NCBI GenBank assembly: GCA_964565775.1
Contig: CAZMGB010000008.1
Location: forward strand, 1-64,000
Reading direction: 5' to 3'
DNA from: CAZMGB01 sp964565775
Lineage (GTDB): Bacteria; Chloroflexota; Dehalococcoidia; DSTF01; JALHUB01
DNA: 64,000 nucleotides
The notes under the pieces were generated by a model. It was not told the origin of the DNA and did no database searches. It worked only from the letters and a program-made list of their open reading frames with translations. This document shows, piece by piece, positions 44,002 to 52,416 of this stretch; position 1 is the stretch's first letter; every line of letters begins with the position of its first letter. The position numbers and the translations under genes are program-made.

Positions 44002-44247
44002 TTAGGCTTTGCTCGCGACCTTCTCCTTCAGCTCCTTCAGCTCCGGGAATCGGCCCAGTGCGGCCTTCGAGAACACCAGCTCGCCGTTGACGGTAACCTC
44101 AAAGCGACCACCGTCGGACGGCACCAGCGACAACTCCTTCACGCCTTGACCGTGCTCTTGCAGTAGCTCCTCCGCCATCCTGACGGCTTGGGGGAGGTAG
44201 TTTCAAGGTGTACAGTACTCTATCTGGATGACCAGCCCATTCGCCAT
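44002..44247 (-). CDS. SelW/Rdx-like selenoprotein with in-frame UGA
   Basis: Read through one TGA, this gene encodes an 81-residue thioredoxin-like Rdx (SelW/SelT/SelH) protein. The redox motif is Cys12-Thr-Pro-Sec15 (IEYCTPU), where relatives have CxxC or CxxU, followed by NYLPQAVRMAEELL. The C-terminal half has FEVTVNGELVFSKAALGRFPEL, also characteristic. The UGA is at 44203-44205. The ATG has AGGAGGT six bases upstream and a strong promoter at 44305. Just after UGA, CCTCC/GGAGG and GCC/GGC can form a bulged hairpin with loop GTCAGGAT starting 19 bases downstream, which fits a bacterial SECIS. A nonsense mutation is the alternative, but it would have to hit exactly the second redox position. 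No sel genes are in the window. Confidence 0.85.
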
Positions 44248-44304
44248 TCGAGACCTCCTATCCACTCAAGAACGAGAGCGCATGCAACAGAAGCACTGTC
44301 GACC

Positions 44305-44332
44305 ATGATAGCGGCCCCCCGTCGTTTGTCAA
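44305..44332 (-). promoter_or_regulatory. Promoter of the SelW-like gene
   Basis: On the minus strand a perfect TTGACA (44327-44332), a 16-base spacer and TATCAT (44305-44310). Transcription would begin about 50 bases before the selenoprotein start codon. Confidence 0.75.
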
Positions 44333-44472
44333 CGAAGCCCCACCCCGGCGGGGCGTCTCAGCCGCGCCCCAACCCGTAGCCGCCCGCCCGACATCATGGA
44401 GGCTGTGAAGGTCCTTGACGGCTGGCCCCGACCGTCACGCGTGCTCCCGCATCTACCCCCGATCAGAGGGCA

Positions 44473-44500
44473 TTGACAGTCCCCTGCGAGGGCGTATGAT
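44473..44500 (+). promoter_or_regulatory. Promoter of the metallo-hydrolase gene
   Basis: Perfect TTGACA (44473-44478), 16 bases, TATGAT (44495-44500). The leader of about 85 bases contains a CGCGGC/GCCGCG hairpin (44506-44520). The rest of 44333-44472 shows nothing else. Confidence 0.75.
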
Positions 44501-44590
44501 TCTCACGCGGCCAGGCCGCGCTGGCCCGTTATGTAAATTAGCTGGACTCTCCTCGCGGCGCCCCACCCCGGTCTTGTAAAGGAGGACAGG

Positions 44591-45205
44591 ATGGCAGCCA
44601 AAGTCGATGGCCTCGAGTTCGAAAGGAACATCCAGAGTAGCTTCCGGATCAAGGGCGGCGGGCTCGTGGTCTACACAGACCCGCACAGAGTGAGCGGCGG
44701 CGAGAAGGCCGACCTCATCCTCATCAGCCACGAACACATCGATCACCTGGACCCTTCCGCCATCGCCGCCATCCAGAAGGAGGACACAGTTATCGTGGCC
44801 AACGCGCCCTGCGCGCGCCGCCTCCAGGGCAAGGGCAACATCGTCAGTATTGAGGAGGGACAGTCGGTCACCGAAAAGGGTGTGGAGATAAGGGCCGTGC
44901 CCGGCTACAACAGCTTCCATCCCCGGGGCTTCAACGTCGGTTTCCTGTTCACCCTGGAGGGAAAGAGGATCTATCACGCCGGCGACACCGGCCAAGTGCC
45001 GGAGATGGCCGAACTGGGCGCCGTCGACATCGCCCTCATCCCCATCGGCGGCACTTACACCATGGATGAGCCGCAGGCAGCCGAGGCTGTCAAGGCCATC
45101 AAGCCCAAAACGGTCATTCCCATGCACTACGGCTACGCCACCGGGGGCGACCCGCAGAAGTTCGCCTCCCTGGTGGAGGACATAGCAAACGTGGTCATTC
45201 TCTAG
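44591..45205 (+). CDS. Metallo-beta-lactamase-fold hydrolase
   Basis: This 204-residue UlaG/UPF0173-type metal-dependent hydrolase has the metal-binding motif HEHIDH (His47-x-His49-x-Asp51-His52), HAGDTG and IPMHYGY. It is a single-domain cytosolic protein. The substrate is unknown. Ribosome site AAGGAGGACAGG precedes the ATG. It has its own strong promoter. Confidence 0.9.
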   Translation: MAAKVDGLEFERNIQSSFRIKGGGLVVYTDPHRVSGGEKADLILISHEHIDHLDPSAIAAIQKEDTVIVANAPCARRLQGKGNIVSIEEGQSVTEKGVEIRAVPGYNSFHPRGFNVGFLFTLEGKRIYHAGDTGQVPEMAELGAVDIALIPIGGTYTMDEPQAAEAVKAIKPKTVIPMHYGYATGGDPQKFASLVEDIANVVIL

Positions 45206-45403
45206 GGCGACGCCCCGACCGGCCATCGCTGCCTGGCCGTCACATCGGAGGAGAACCAGAGTCTTCGACCGCGCCGAGACGATGCCTGGCCGATCGATGC
45301 CGGCCAGCGACGCCCCCTGGAGGCCGCTGTCATAAGCCCCGCACTCGTAGTAGTATCATGAGAGACAGGTTCTGCCACTGTGGCCGAAGGAGGGCTGAAG
45401 AGA

Positions 45404-46417
45404 GTGGAGCGTCGCTATCGGACCATACACTACGGCATAGGCGCCATCGGTGCCGAGGTCGTCATGCTGGCGGCCGAGCGGCCAGAGCTGGAGATCGTCG
45501 GCGCCATCGACACCGACCCGGAGAAGGCCGGCCGTGACCTCTCGGAGGCAGCGGGGCTGGAGCGGAGGCTCGGCCTGACGGTCGCAAGCGACGCGTCCGC
45601 GGTCCTGCCTTCCGTCCAGGCCGACGTCGTTCTCCATTCCACCGGCTCTCACCTGGAAGAGGTGCTTCCACAGCTTCAGGCCGCCGTGCGTGCGGGAAAG
45701 GACGTCCTCTCGACCTGCGAGGAGCTCTCCTACCCCTGGGAGCGCCACCCTCAGCTCAGCGCCGAGCTCGACCGGGAGGCAAAGGAGCGCGGCGTGACGG
45801 TAGTCGGCACCGGCGTTAACCCCGGCTTCGTCATGGACACCCTCGCGGTCGCCCTGGCCTCGGTGTGCCAGCGGATATCGCGGGTCACCGCCATCCGCGT
45901 GGTCGACGTGGGCACGCGACGCGTCCAGCTCCAGAGGAAGGTGGGGGCCGGCCTCGAAGCGAAGGACTTCGGACAGGTGTCAGGACACGTGGGCCTTCGT
46001 GAATCCGCCTGCCTCATCGCCGACAAGCTGGGCTGGGGGCTCGAGGGGCTGGAGGAGAGCCTGGAGCCCGCCATCAGCCCCGTCGACCAGAGGACGCCGT
46101 ATCTGGCGGTGAAGCGCGGGCAGGTCGCCGGCGTGCACCAGGTCGTAAGCCTCCGACGCGACGGGCGCGAGGTCCTGCGGCTCGACCTGACGATGGCCGT
46201 GGGCGCCCCCCGTCCCCGAGACGAGATCGAGATCGAGGGCACGCCTCCCCTACACGTGGTCATCGAGGGTGGCGTTCAGGGCGACCGTGCTACCGCCGCC
46301 ATCGTCGTCAACGCCGTGCCGGCAGTGGTCGCGGCCCCACCCGGCCTCCTGACGATGGCAGAACTGCCTCTCGCACCGTCGCGCAGCGTTACTCGGGAGG
46401 CGGCCGCCGGCAAGTAG
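45404..46417 (+). CDS. NAD(P)-dependent dehydrogenase of the DapB/Ord type
   Basis: This 337-residue Rossmann enzyme resembles 2,4-diaminopentanoate dehydrogenase and dihydrodipicolinate-reductase-like proteins. The dinucleotide motif is YGIGAIG (10-16), followed by STGSHLEEV, CEELSYPW and GTGVNPGFVMDTL, which are characteristic of the Ord group. The reaction is probably an amino-acid or related dehydrogenation; its exact substrate is open. GTG 45404 is chosen because family members begin just before the Rossmann strand; a GTG 24 bases upstream is possible. It precedes a class III aminotransferase by 54 bases, which fits amine metabolism. Confidence 0.75.
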   Translation: MERRYRTIHYGIGAIGAEVVMLAAERPELEIVGAIDTDPEKAGRDLSEAAGLERRLGLTVASDASAVLPSVQADVVLHSTGSHLEEVLPQLQAAVRAGKDVLSTCEELSYPWERHPQLSAELDREAKERGVTVVGTGVNPGFVMDTLAVALASVCQRISRVTAIRVVDVGTRRVQLQRKVGAGLEAKDFGQVSGHVGLRESACLIADKLGWGLEGLEESLEPAISPVDQRTPYLAVKRGQVAGVHQVVSLRRDGREVLRLDLTMAVGAPRPRDEIEIEGTPPLHVVIEGGVQGDRATAAIVVNAVPAVVAAPPGLLTMAELPLAPSRSVTREAAAGK

Positions 46418-46471
46418 ACGCGCCCCACCACACGGCCGCCCAGACAGGATCGGGCAGCAGCGGAGAGGATT

Positions 46472-47830
46472 ATGTCCACTATTCTCGACCGGTATCGCGA
46501 GCTCCACCCCAAGTCGGCGGCGATGCACGCCGAGGCCCAGAAGACATTCCCAGACGGCGTCACCCACGACATCCGCCGCTTCACCCCCTTTCCCCTGTAC
46601 GTGACCCACGCCAGCGGCTGCAAGAAGTGGGACGTCGACGGGCACGAGATCATCGACTATGTGATGGGCCACGGGGCGCTGCTGCTGGGCCACGCCCATC
46701 CCCAGGTGACGGAGGCCGTCGCCACACAGCTCCGGAAAGGCACCCATTACGGCGCCTCGCATGAGCTGGAGCTGCGCTGGGGCCAGTGGGTGCAGCGTCT
46801 CATTCCATCGGCGGAGATGGTGCGCTTCACAAGCTCCGGGACGGAAGCCACGCAGATGGCGATCCGGCTGGCGCGCGCCTTCACGGGCCGCGATAAGCTG
46901 GTCCGCTTCGCCGGCCACTTCCACGGCTGGAACGACAACGTGATCGGGCTGGCGGCGCCGGAGGCGATGACGCCCAGCGCTCCCGGCGTCCCGGCTTCCA
47001 CCTCCGCGAACCAGATAGTGTTGCCCCAGAACGACGCGGCCGAAGTGGCGCGGGTCATGGAAGAAGACCAGGACGTGGCGGCGGCTATCATCGAGCCCAC
47101 CGGCGCCCACTACGGAGCGATACCCCTCGAGCCGTCATTCCTCGCCCAGCTACGAGAGCTCACCCAGAGGGCCGGTGCCGTCCTCATCTTCGACGAGGTG
47201 GTCACCGGCTTTCGCGTCTCCCCGGGCGGCGCCCAGGCCCTCTACGGCGTCACCCCTGACATCACCTGCCTCGCCAAGATCCTGGCCGGCGGTCTCCCCG
47301 GCGGCGCCGTCGCCGGCCGACGCGACCTCCTCGCCCAGATCGAGTTCCATGATGACATGCGATGGGACATCGCCGAGCGCATCGCCCACCCCGGCACCTA
47401 CAACGCCAACCCCCTCTCGGCGGCCGCCGGCAGCACCGCCCTCTCGCTGGTCGCCGACGGCAAGGTGCACGAGCATACCGCGCGGCTGACCCAGCGCCTC
47501 TGCCAGGAGCTGAACCGGCTACTCCGCAAGAACGACATCAAGGGCTGCGCCTACGGCCTCACCTCCACTTTCCACACCATCATCGGCCAGGAGTGCCCCG
47601 AGCCTCGCGACGGCTTCTACTGGCGCTGGGACGGAAAGCCGGGGGCGAGAGTGCCCGGCTCGTCGGCAGAGGTGACGGTGGCGCTTAGGCGAGGGCTCTT
47701 GAACCGGGGCGTCGATCTCATGGGCACGGGCGGCCTCGTCTCCTCCGCCCACGAGGACGCCGACGCGGACCGGACGATCGCCGCGTTCGAGGAGACGCTG
47801 CACGACATGCGTGGCGAGGGGCTGGTCTGA
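46472..47830 (+). CDS. Class III PLP aminotransferase (GSA-aminomutase-like)
   Basis: This 452-residue PLP enzyme has the fold of glutamate-1-semialdehyde 2,1-aminomutase. The cofactor lysine is Lys269 in CLAKILAGG; FTSSGTEATQMAIRLAR and IFDEVVTGFR bind the cofactor phosphate and ring. The sequence is longer than hemL proteins and carries an insertion near 335-410, so a transaminase of an amino acid or amine is more likely than a haem-pathway enzyme. It lies between the Ord-like dehydrogenase and a small Cys protein on the same strand. Confidence 0.85.
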   Translation: MSTILDRYRELHPKSAAMHAEAQKTFPDGVTHDIRRFTPFPLYVTHASGCKKWDVDGHEIIDYVMGHGALLLGHAHPQVTEAVATQLRKGTHYGASHELELRWGQWVQRLIPSAEMVRFTSSGTEATQMAIRLARAFTGRDKLVRFAGHFHGWNDNVIGLAAPEAMTPSAPGVPASTSANQIVLPQNDAAEVARVMEEDQDVAAAIIEPTGAHYGAIPLEPSFLAQLRELTQRAGAVLIFDEVVTGFRVSPGGAQALYGVTPDITCLAKILAGGLPGGAVAGRRDLLAQIEFHDDMRWDIAERIAHPGTYNANPLSAAAGSTALSLVADGKVHEHTARLTQRLCQELNRLLRKNDIKGCAYGLTSTFHTIIGQECPEPRDGFYWRWDGKPGARVPGSSAEVTVALRRGLLNRGVDLMGTGGLVSSAHEDADADRTIAAFEETLHDMRGEGLV

Positions 47831-47852
47831 GGGAGCCTAAGGCCGAGGAAGA

Positions 47853-48074
47853 ATGCCCGACAACAGCTATACGGTCCTGGAAAACCACGTGATCCTCTTC
47901 CCGGCGCGGCCGGATGAGATCGACATCACGGAGCGGGGCGAGGAGTGCGACTGGTGCGTGAAGACTTATCCCGACTGCGGCAGCGATAGCCCCCACTCCT
48001 TCTGCCCGATCATCGACCTGCCGCGCGACTTCATCTTCGTCACCCGCAGCGATAAGGGGGAGGCCATAGGCTAG
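47853..48074 (+). CDS. Small four-cysteine protein
   Basis: I do not recognise this 73-residue protein. It has Cys32, Cys35, Cys42 and Cys51 (CDWC, then DCGSDSPHSFC), a spacing that could bind a metal. There is no signal peptide. It follows the aminotransferase after 22 bases, so it is probably translated from the same mRNA. A small hairpin GCCCG/CGGGC follows its stop. Confidence 0.6.
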   Translation: MPDNSYTVLENHVILFPARPDEIDITERGEECDWCVKTYPDCGSDSPHSFCPIIDLPRDFIFVTRSDKGEAIG

Positions 48075-48101
48075 CCCCGCCCGCCGGACGGGCAGGCCGG
48101 C

Positions 48102-48761
48102 CTACGGCTTGACGCCCCAGGCGACGAAGGCGTTGCCGCCCAGCGCCTCCTTCACCTGGAGTCCCGGCAGAAGCGCCTCCAGCTCCTGCCAGGGGCGTTC
48201 TTGGAGGATCCAGCGGGCGGCGCTGTGCTCCCGCTGCGCGAGGAGCACCGTGGCCCGGACGAACGCCGCCCTTACCAGGCCGCTCAGGCCCCTGCCCTTC
48301 TTGCCACCGGAGGCGACGACCCGCCCTCCCGACTTCAGCAAGGAGACGACGTTGGTCACCACCTCGACAGAGCAGAGCAACTGGTTGACGTTGCACATGA
48401 AGACGGCGTCCACCGGCCCTTCGGGCTGCCACTCGTGCGCGAACGCCTCCACCAGCTCCACGTTCTGCCAGCCAGCGCCCTCGATGCGCCAGCGGGCCCG
48501 GACCAGCATGTCGGGGCTGGCGTCAACGCCGATGACGCGGCCCCCAGGGCCTACGGCGGCCACCAGGTACGGCAGGCTGAGGCCCGTGCCGCACCCCAGG
48601 TCTACCACCGTGGCGTCGCGGCTGTCGCCCAGCCGCTTGACTGCGAGCAGTCGGAAGGGGCGCGTGGGCTGGTCGCCGAACAGGTCGTAGAGGCGGGAGC
48701 GGTAACCCTGGAACGACCTCTGGATGATTCGCAGGTCGGGCTGGGTGGACGTGCCCTTCAT
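48102..48761 (-). CDS. SAM-dependent methyltransferase
   Basis: This 219-residue class I methyltransferase has the SAM-binding motif VVDLGCGTG (52-60), GVDASPDML and a motif III region. The N-terminus has the SFQGYRSRLYDLFG element typical of UbiE/Coq5-like enzymes. The substrate is unknown. It lies downstream of the stand-alone RAM protein on the minus strand with 31 bases between them. Confidence 0.85.
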   Translation of the reverse strand: MKGTSTQPDLRIIQRSFQGYRSRLYDLFGDQPTRPFRLLAVKRLGDSRDATVVDLGCGTGLSLPYLVAAVGPGGRVIGVDASPDMLVRARWRIEGAGWQNVELVEAFAHEWQPEGPVDAVFMCNVNQLLCSVEVVTNVVSLLKSGGRVVASGGKKGRGLSGLVRAAFVRATVLLAQREHSAARWILQERPWQELEALLPGLQVKEALGGNAFVAWGVKP

Positions 48762-48792
48762 GGTCGGCCTCCGGTCAGGGCCAGCCGGCGCG

Positions 48793-49032
48793 CTAGGACC
48801 CGGGGAAGCTCACCAGCGAGGTGGTGCTCTCAATCCCCGGTATGCCGCGGATCTTCTCGCTGAGGATGGGAGGCACGTCCGTGAGGTTCTCCACCTCCAG
48901 CTCGGCGACGATGTCGTAGGGTCCCATGACCTCGTGACACTCCACGATGCTCGGCATCTCCTTCAAGACCGTCAAGACCCTCTTCGTCTGGCCCGGGTCG
49001 GCCACCACCAGGACGTATGCTTTGACGCTCAT
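48793..49032 (-). CDS. Stand-alone RAM (Lrp/AsnC effector) domain protein
   Basis: This 79-residue protein contains only the ligand-binding/dimerisation half of Lrp/AsnC regulators (AYVLVVADPGQTKRVL, VMGPYDIVAELEVENL, GIESTTSLVSF), without a DNA-binding helix-turn-helix. Such proteins form decamers and bind amino acids. ATG 49032 has GGAG eight bases upstream; a TTG two codons earlier also exists. It is divergent from korA, so it may modulate that operon or its own gene. Confidence 0.88.
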   Translation of the reverse strand: MSVKAYVLVVADPGQTKRVLTVLKEMPSIVECHEVMGPYDIVAELEVENLTDVPPILSEKIRGIPGIESTTSLVSFPGS

Positions 49033-49299
49033 GGTCAACGCTCCTTGAAGTCGTCGTCTTCTAAAGCCGGGGGCGGAACTAGCGCTCGTCCCGCCCCGTG
49101 CCGATGATCAACTACTACACTCTCCGATGGCCAGCGTCAATGCGTGGCCGGAACAACGGGGTGACCCGCTCGGCGCGGTCTCCCACGCAGGATTGGCCTG
49201 TCCCCTGCTGGAAGTGCTACAATAGATGCGCTTTTCCGGCCGGGGGGCGAGATAACCCATTTTTTGGTGCAGATGGGCAACTTTTTCGGGCGAAACAGG

Positions 49300-49327
49300 T
49301 TGAGCCAGGGAGCAAATAGGGTACAAT
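49300..49327 (+). promoter_or_regulatory. Promoter of the korAB operon
   Basis: TTGAGC (49300-49305), 16 bases, then TACAAT (49322-49327), about 57 bases before the korA start. A second TACAAT at 49218-49223 lacks a good -35. An interrupted CCCAT/ATGGG repeat with T-runs lies in between (about 49256-49286). The rest of 49039-49299 has no gene. Confidence 0.65.
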
Positions 49328-49383
49328 ATAGATGAACAAACATTTGCTTCCCACGTTTCCCTGGGGTCCCTGACAGGAAGAAG

Positions 49384-51126
49384 ATGCCCGCAGACAGACG
49401 CAAAGCCCCCAAGAGCGACATCATCATCCGCATCGGCGGCGAAGGCGGCGAAGGGGTGATCAGCACGGGCGACATGTTCACCATGGGCGCCGCCCGCACC
49501 GGCTTCCGCGTTTTCACCTTCCGCACATATCCGGCAGAGATCAAGGGCGGCCACGCCTGGTATCAGATCCGCGTGAGCAACGAGCCCATCCGCTCCATCG
49601 GCGACGGCGTCGATGTACTCATAGCGTTCGACGATGAGGCCTACCACAGACACATCGGCGAGGTCAATCAAGAGGGCGTCGTCCTCTACGACCCGGACCG
49701 GGTCTCACCGATGAACGGCCACCACATTACCTACCCCGTCCCGCTCCAGGCCCTGGCCCGCGAGAAGCTCGATTTCCAGCGCGGCAAGAACGTGCTCACT
49801 CTGGGCATCATGGCGGGCCTCTTCGGTCTCGCCCCCAGCGCCCTCGAGGATCTGGTGCGAAGTCGACTGAAGCGACGGGCCGAGCTCCTCTCCAAGAACA
49901 TCGACGCCCTGCACTTCGGCTACGAGTACACCCAGCAGATCCGGAAGCAGGACCACTACTACCTGGGGAGCAGCGACCACGTGAGCCGACTGGTGATGAG
50001 CGGCAACGACGCCATAGTGGCAGGCGCCCTGCACGCTGGCTGCCGCTTCTACGCCGGCTATCCCATTACCCCCGCCTCGGAGATCCTGGAGGTCATGGCG
50101 CGGGAGCTGCCCAAGGTCGGCGGAACGTTCCTCCAGGGTGAGGACGAGATGGCATCTCTGGCCGCTGTCGTCGGCGCCTCGTTCGCGGGAAGGAAGGCGA
50201 TGACCGCCACGTCTGGCCCTGGCTTCTCCCTGATGACCGAGCTCATGGGGCTCGCGGCGATGGCCGACATTCCCTGCGTCATCGTCGACGCCCAGCGCGC
50301 CGGGCCCAGCACGGGTATGCCCACCAAGCTGGAGCAGGGCGACCTCTTCCAGGCGCTGTACGCCGGCCACGGTGATTTCCCGCGCATCGTGGTGGCGCCG
50401 GGCTCCGTCGAGGACTGCTTCTATCAGATCGTCAATGCGTTCAACCTTTCGGAGCGCTACCAACTGCCGGCCATATTCCTTTCGGACCAGTCGTTATCCC
50501 ACCGAACCGAGTCTCTGGAGATGCCGGACCTCGAGCGCCTGAACGTGGTGGACCGGACACGACCCAGCCCCGACGAGCTGGACGAATACAGGCGCTACCG
50601 GAACACGGAGAGCGGCGTCTCTCCCATGGCGCTCCCAGGGTCCGATGTAAAGGGCACCTACGTGGCGCCGGGCCTCGAGCACGATGAGTTAGGACACCCG
50701 AACCTGTCGCCGCAGGTCCACGAGGCGATGACGCAGAAGCGCTTTCGCAAGCTGGCCACGCTGCAGTCGGAGTTGGAGCCGGCGACTCGTCACGGCGCCC
50801 GCGATCCCAAGATCGGCATCATTGGCTGGGGCGCCACTGAAGGCGCTATCATCGAGGCCGTGGACCGGGCGAACGCCGCCGGCTACAAGGTGGCGGCTCT
50901 GCACCCGCGCGTGCTCAACCCCCTGCCCGAATCGCAGATCGACCACTTCATCAGGTCAGTCGATCACCTTATCGTCCCGGAGATCAACTATCAGGGACAG
51001 TTCGCCCACCACATCGGCGCCACCTTCGGTGTCAAGCCCATCCGCCTGAACAAGTACGGTGGCCTGCCGTTTACGCCGGGCGAGATATTCCACAAGATCG
51101 AAGAGGTAGTGAATCATGGCCATTGA
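49384..51126 (+). CDS. korA: 2-oxoacid:ferredoxin oxidoreductase, gamma-alpha fusion
   Basis: This 580-residue subunit joins the gamma domain (about 12-190; RIGGEGGEGV) to the alpha domain (about 205-580; AGYPITPASEILEVMA, TATSGPGFSLMTELMGLA). With KorB it converts 2-oxoglutarate or another 2-oxoacid to the acyl-CoA with reduction of ferredoxin. The substrate is inferred from the family layout, not seen. Its stop overlaps the korB start by 11 bases. Ribosome site AGGAAG lies before the ATG. Confidence 0.93.
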   Translation: MPADRRKAPKSDIIIRIGGEGGEGVISTGDMFTMGAARTGFRVFTFRTYPAEIKGGHAWYQIRVSNEPIRSIGDGVDVLIAFDDEAYHRHIGEVNQEGVVLYDPDRVSPMNGHHITYPVPLQALAREKLDFQRGKNVLTLGIMAGLFGLAPSALEDLVRSRLKRRAELLSKNIDALHFGYEYTQQIRKQDHYYLGSSDHVSRLVMSGNDAIVAGALHAGCRFYAGYPITPASEILEVMARELPKVGGTFLQGEDEMASLAAVVGASFAGRKAMTATSGPGFSLMTELMGLAAMADIPCVIVDAQRAGPSTGMPTKLEQGDLFQALYAGHGDFPRIVVAPGSVEDCFYQIVNAFNLSERYQLPAIFLSDQSLSHRTESLEMPDLERLNVVDRTRPSPDELDEYRRYRNTESGVSPMALPGSDVKGTYVAPGLEHDELGHPNLSPQVHEAMTQKRFRKLATLQSELEPATRHGARDPKIGIIGWGATEGAIIEAVDRANAAGYKVAALHPRVLNPLPESQIDHFIRSVDHLIVPEINYQGQFAHHIGATFGVKPIRLNKYGGLPFTPGEIFHKIEEVVNHGH

Positions 51127-51979
51127 GACCGCCCTGGAGCGGCCGGACGTCGTGTTCGACGTGAAGGACTACAGGAGCGGCGTGAAGCCGGTCTGGTGCC
51201 CGGGCTGCGGCGACTTCGGCGTGCTCAGCGCCACTTTCAAGGCCATGAAGACGCTTCAGCTCAAGCCGCACGAGGTGGTGGTGGTCTCGGGCATCGGCTG
51301 CTCCAGCCGCACCCCCTACTTCATGAGGACCTACGGCATTCACGGTGTCCACGGCCGATCGCTGCCCATAGCCACAGGCGTAAAGATCGGCAACCCGGAG
51401 CTCACCGTCCTGGCCATGGGCGGCGACGGCGACCTGATGAGCATCGGCGCCGGGCATTTCCCCCACGCGGCCGCTCGAAACGTCGACATCACCGTGATTA
51501 TGATGGACAACCAGACCTACGGCCTCACCAAAGCTCAGGCCTCGCCCACGTCGGACATGGGCCATGTCTCCAAATCCACGCCTTACGGCAGCGTCGCGAA
51601 GCCGGCTCAGCCGGTTCTCCTCGCTCTCACGTACGGCGCGACGTTCGTAGCGCGCGGCTACTCCGCCAAGGCGACGGAGATGGCGGACATCATCGCGCAG
51701 GGAATCCAGCACAAGGGGTTCTCGTTCATCCACGTCCGGAGCCCCTGTACTGAGTTCCACAACACATACGACAAGTACGACGAACTGGTGGAGGAGCTGC
51801 CGCCCACCTACGACAGGGCCGACCACGACAAGGCCATCCAGCTCGCCCTGAACGAGGAAAGAGTCTACCTCGGTGTCTTCTACGAGGAGACGCGGCCCGT
51901 CTTCGAGGTCGAATCGCGGCACTTCGCCGAGGAAGTGGAGGAGTTCGACCTGAAGACCTACCTTAGCCGCTTTGCTTAG
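51116..51979 (+). CDS. korB: 2-oxoacid:ferredoxin oxidoreductase beta subunit
   Basis: This 287-residue TPP-binding subunit has the cluster cysteines Cys28 and Cys31 (WCPGCGDFG), Cys62 (GIGCSSRTP) and a later Cys in RSPCTEF, and the TPP motif GGDGDLMSIG. It forms the catalytic complex with KorA. The small zinc-ribbon gene follows after 80 bases. No delta (ferredoxin-like) subunit is present, as in the two-subunit class. Confidence 0.95.
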   Translation: MAIETALERPDVVFDVKDYRSGVKPVWCPGCGDFGVLSATFKAMKTLQLKPHEVVVVSGIGCSSRTPYFMRTYGIHGVHGRSLPIATGVKIGNPELTVLAMGGDGDLMSIGAGHFPHAAARNVDITVIMMDNQTYGLTKAQASPTSDMGHVSKSTPYGSVAKPAQPVLLALTYGATFVARGYSAKATEMADIIAQGIQHKGFSFIHVRSPCTEFHNTYDKYDELVEELPPTYDRADHDKAIQLALNEERVYLGVFYEETRPVFEVESRHFAEEVEEFDLKTYLSRFA

Positions 51980-52059
51980 GGGATCGCAGCGCCTAGCGGG
52001 CGGGTGGAGATGAGCGCGGCGGTCCCGTTTCGCGGGCGATGACGTGAGGAGGACACACG

Positions 52060-52320
52060 ATGGCTAGGCGTCGAACGCGCAAGGAGGCCTCAGAGGAAGA
52101 GTGGGAGGAAGAGCTACGCCGAGCCGTTAACGCGCTGCACGAGTTCTTTCGGGAATGCCAAGCCTGCCAGGCTGAGGTGCCTCAGCACTGGCAGTACTGC
52201 GCGCACTGCGGGAGCCGCATGGGCACCCGCTGCACTGGCTGCGGCGCCCCCTTGCCGCCGTTGGGAGCCCGCTACTGCCCGAACTGCGGCATCGAGGTCC
52301 CTGCGCCCGTCGAGCCGTAG
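52060..52320 (+). CDS. Double zinc-ribbon protein
   Basis: This 86-residue protein starts with an acidic and basic helical region and has two zinc ribbons: Cys33/36 with Cys47/50, and Cys58/61 with Cys73/76. No catalytic domain. These ribbons occur in small regulators and in proteins that bind larger partners. The GGAGG ribosome site is seven bases from the ATG. Its role next to korB and glcD is not evident. Confidence 0.75.
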   Translation: MARRRTRKEASEEEWEEELRRAVNALHEFFRECQACQAEVPQHWQYCAHCGSRMGTRCTGCGAPLPPLGARYCPNCGIEVPAPVEP

Positions 52321-52416
52321 TCGTCCCTCTCCTCACGGCTCCCGGCAGACTCCGCCAGACCCTCGTCGTGGTAAACTGGGTGCCAGCGGCATGGCGCAGG
52401 CGAAGCAGACGAACCG

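Noticed and set aside
44203..44205. TGA as a simple nonsense mutation making a pseudogene
   Set aside because: It falls precisely on the redox Cys/Sec position, both flanks are conserved in frame, and promoter and ribosome site are intact.
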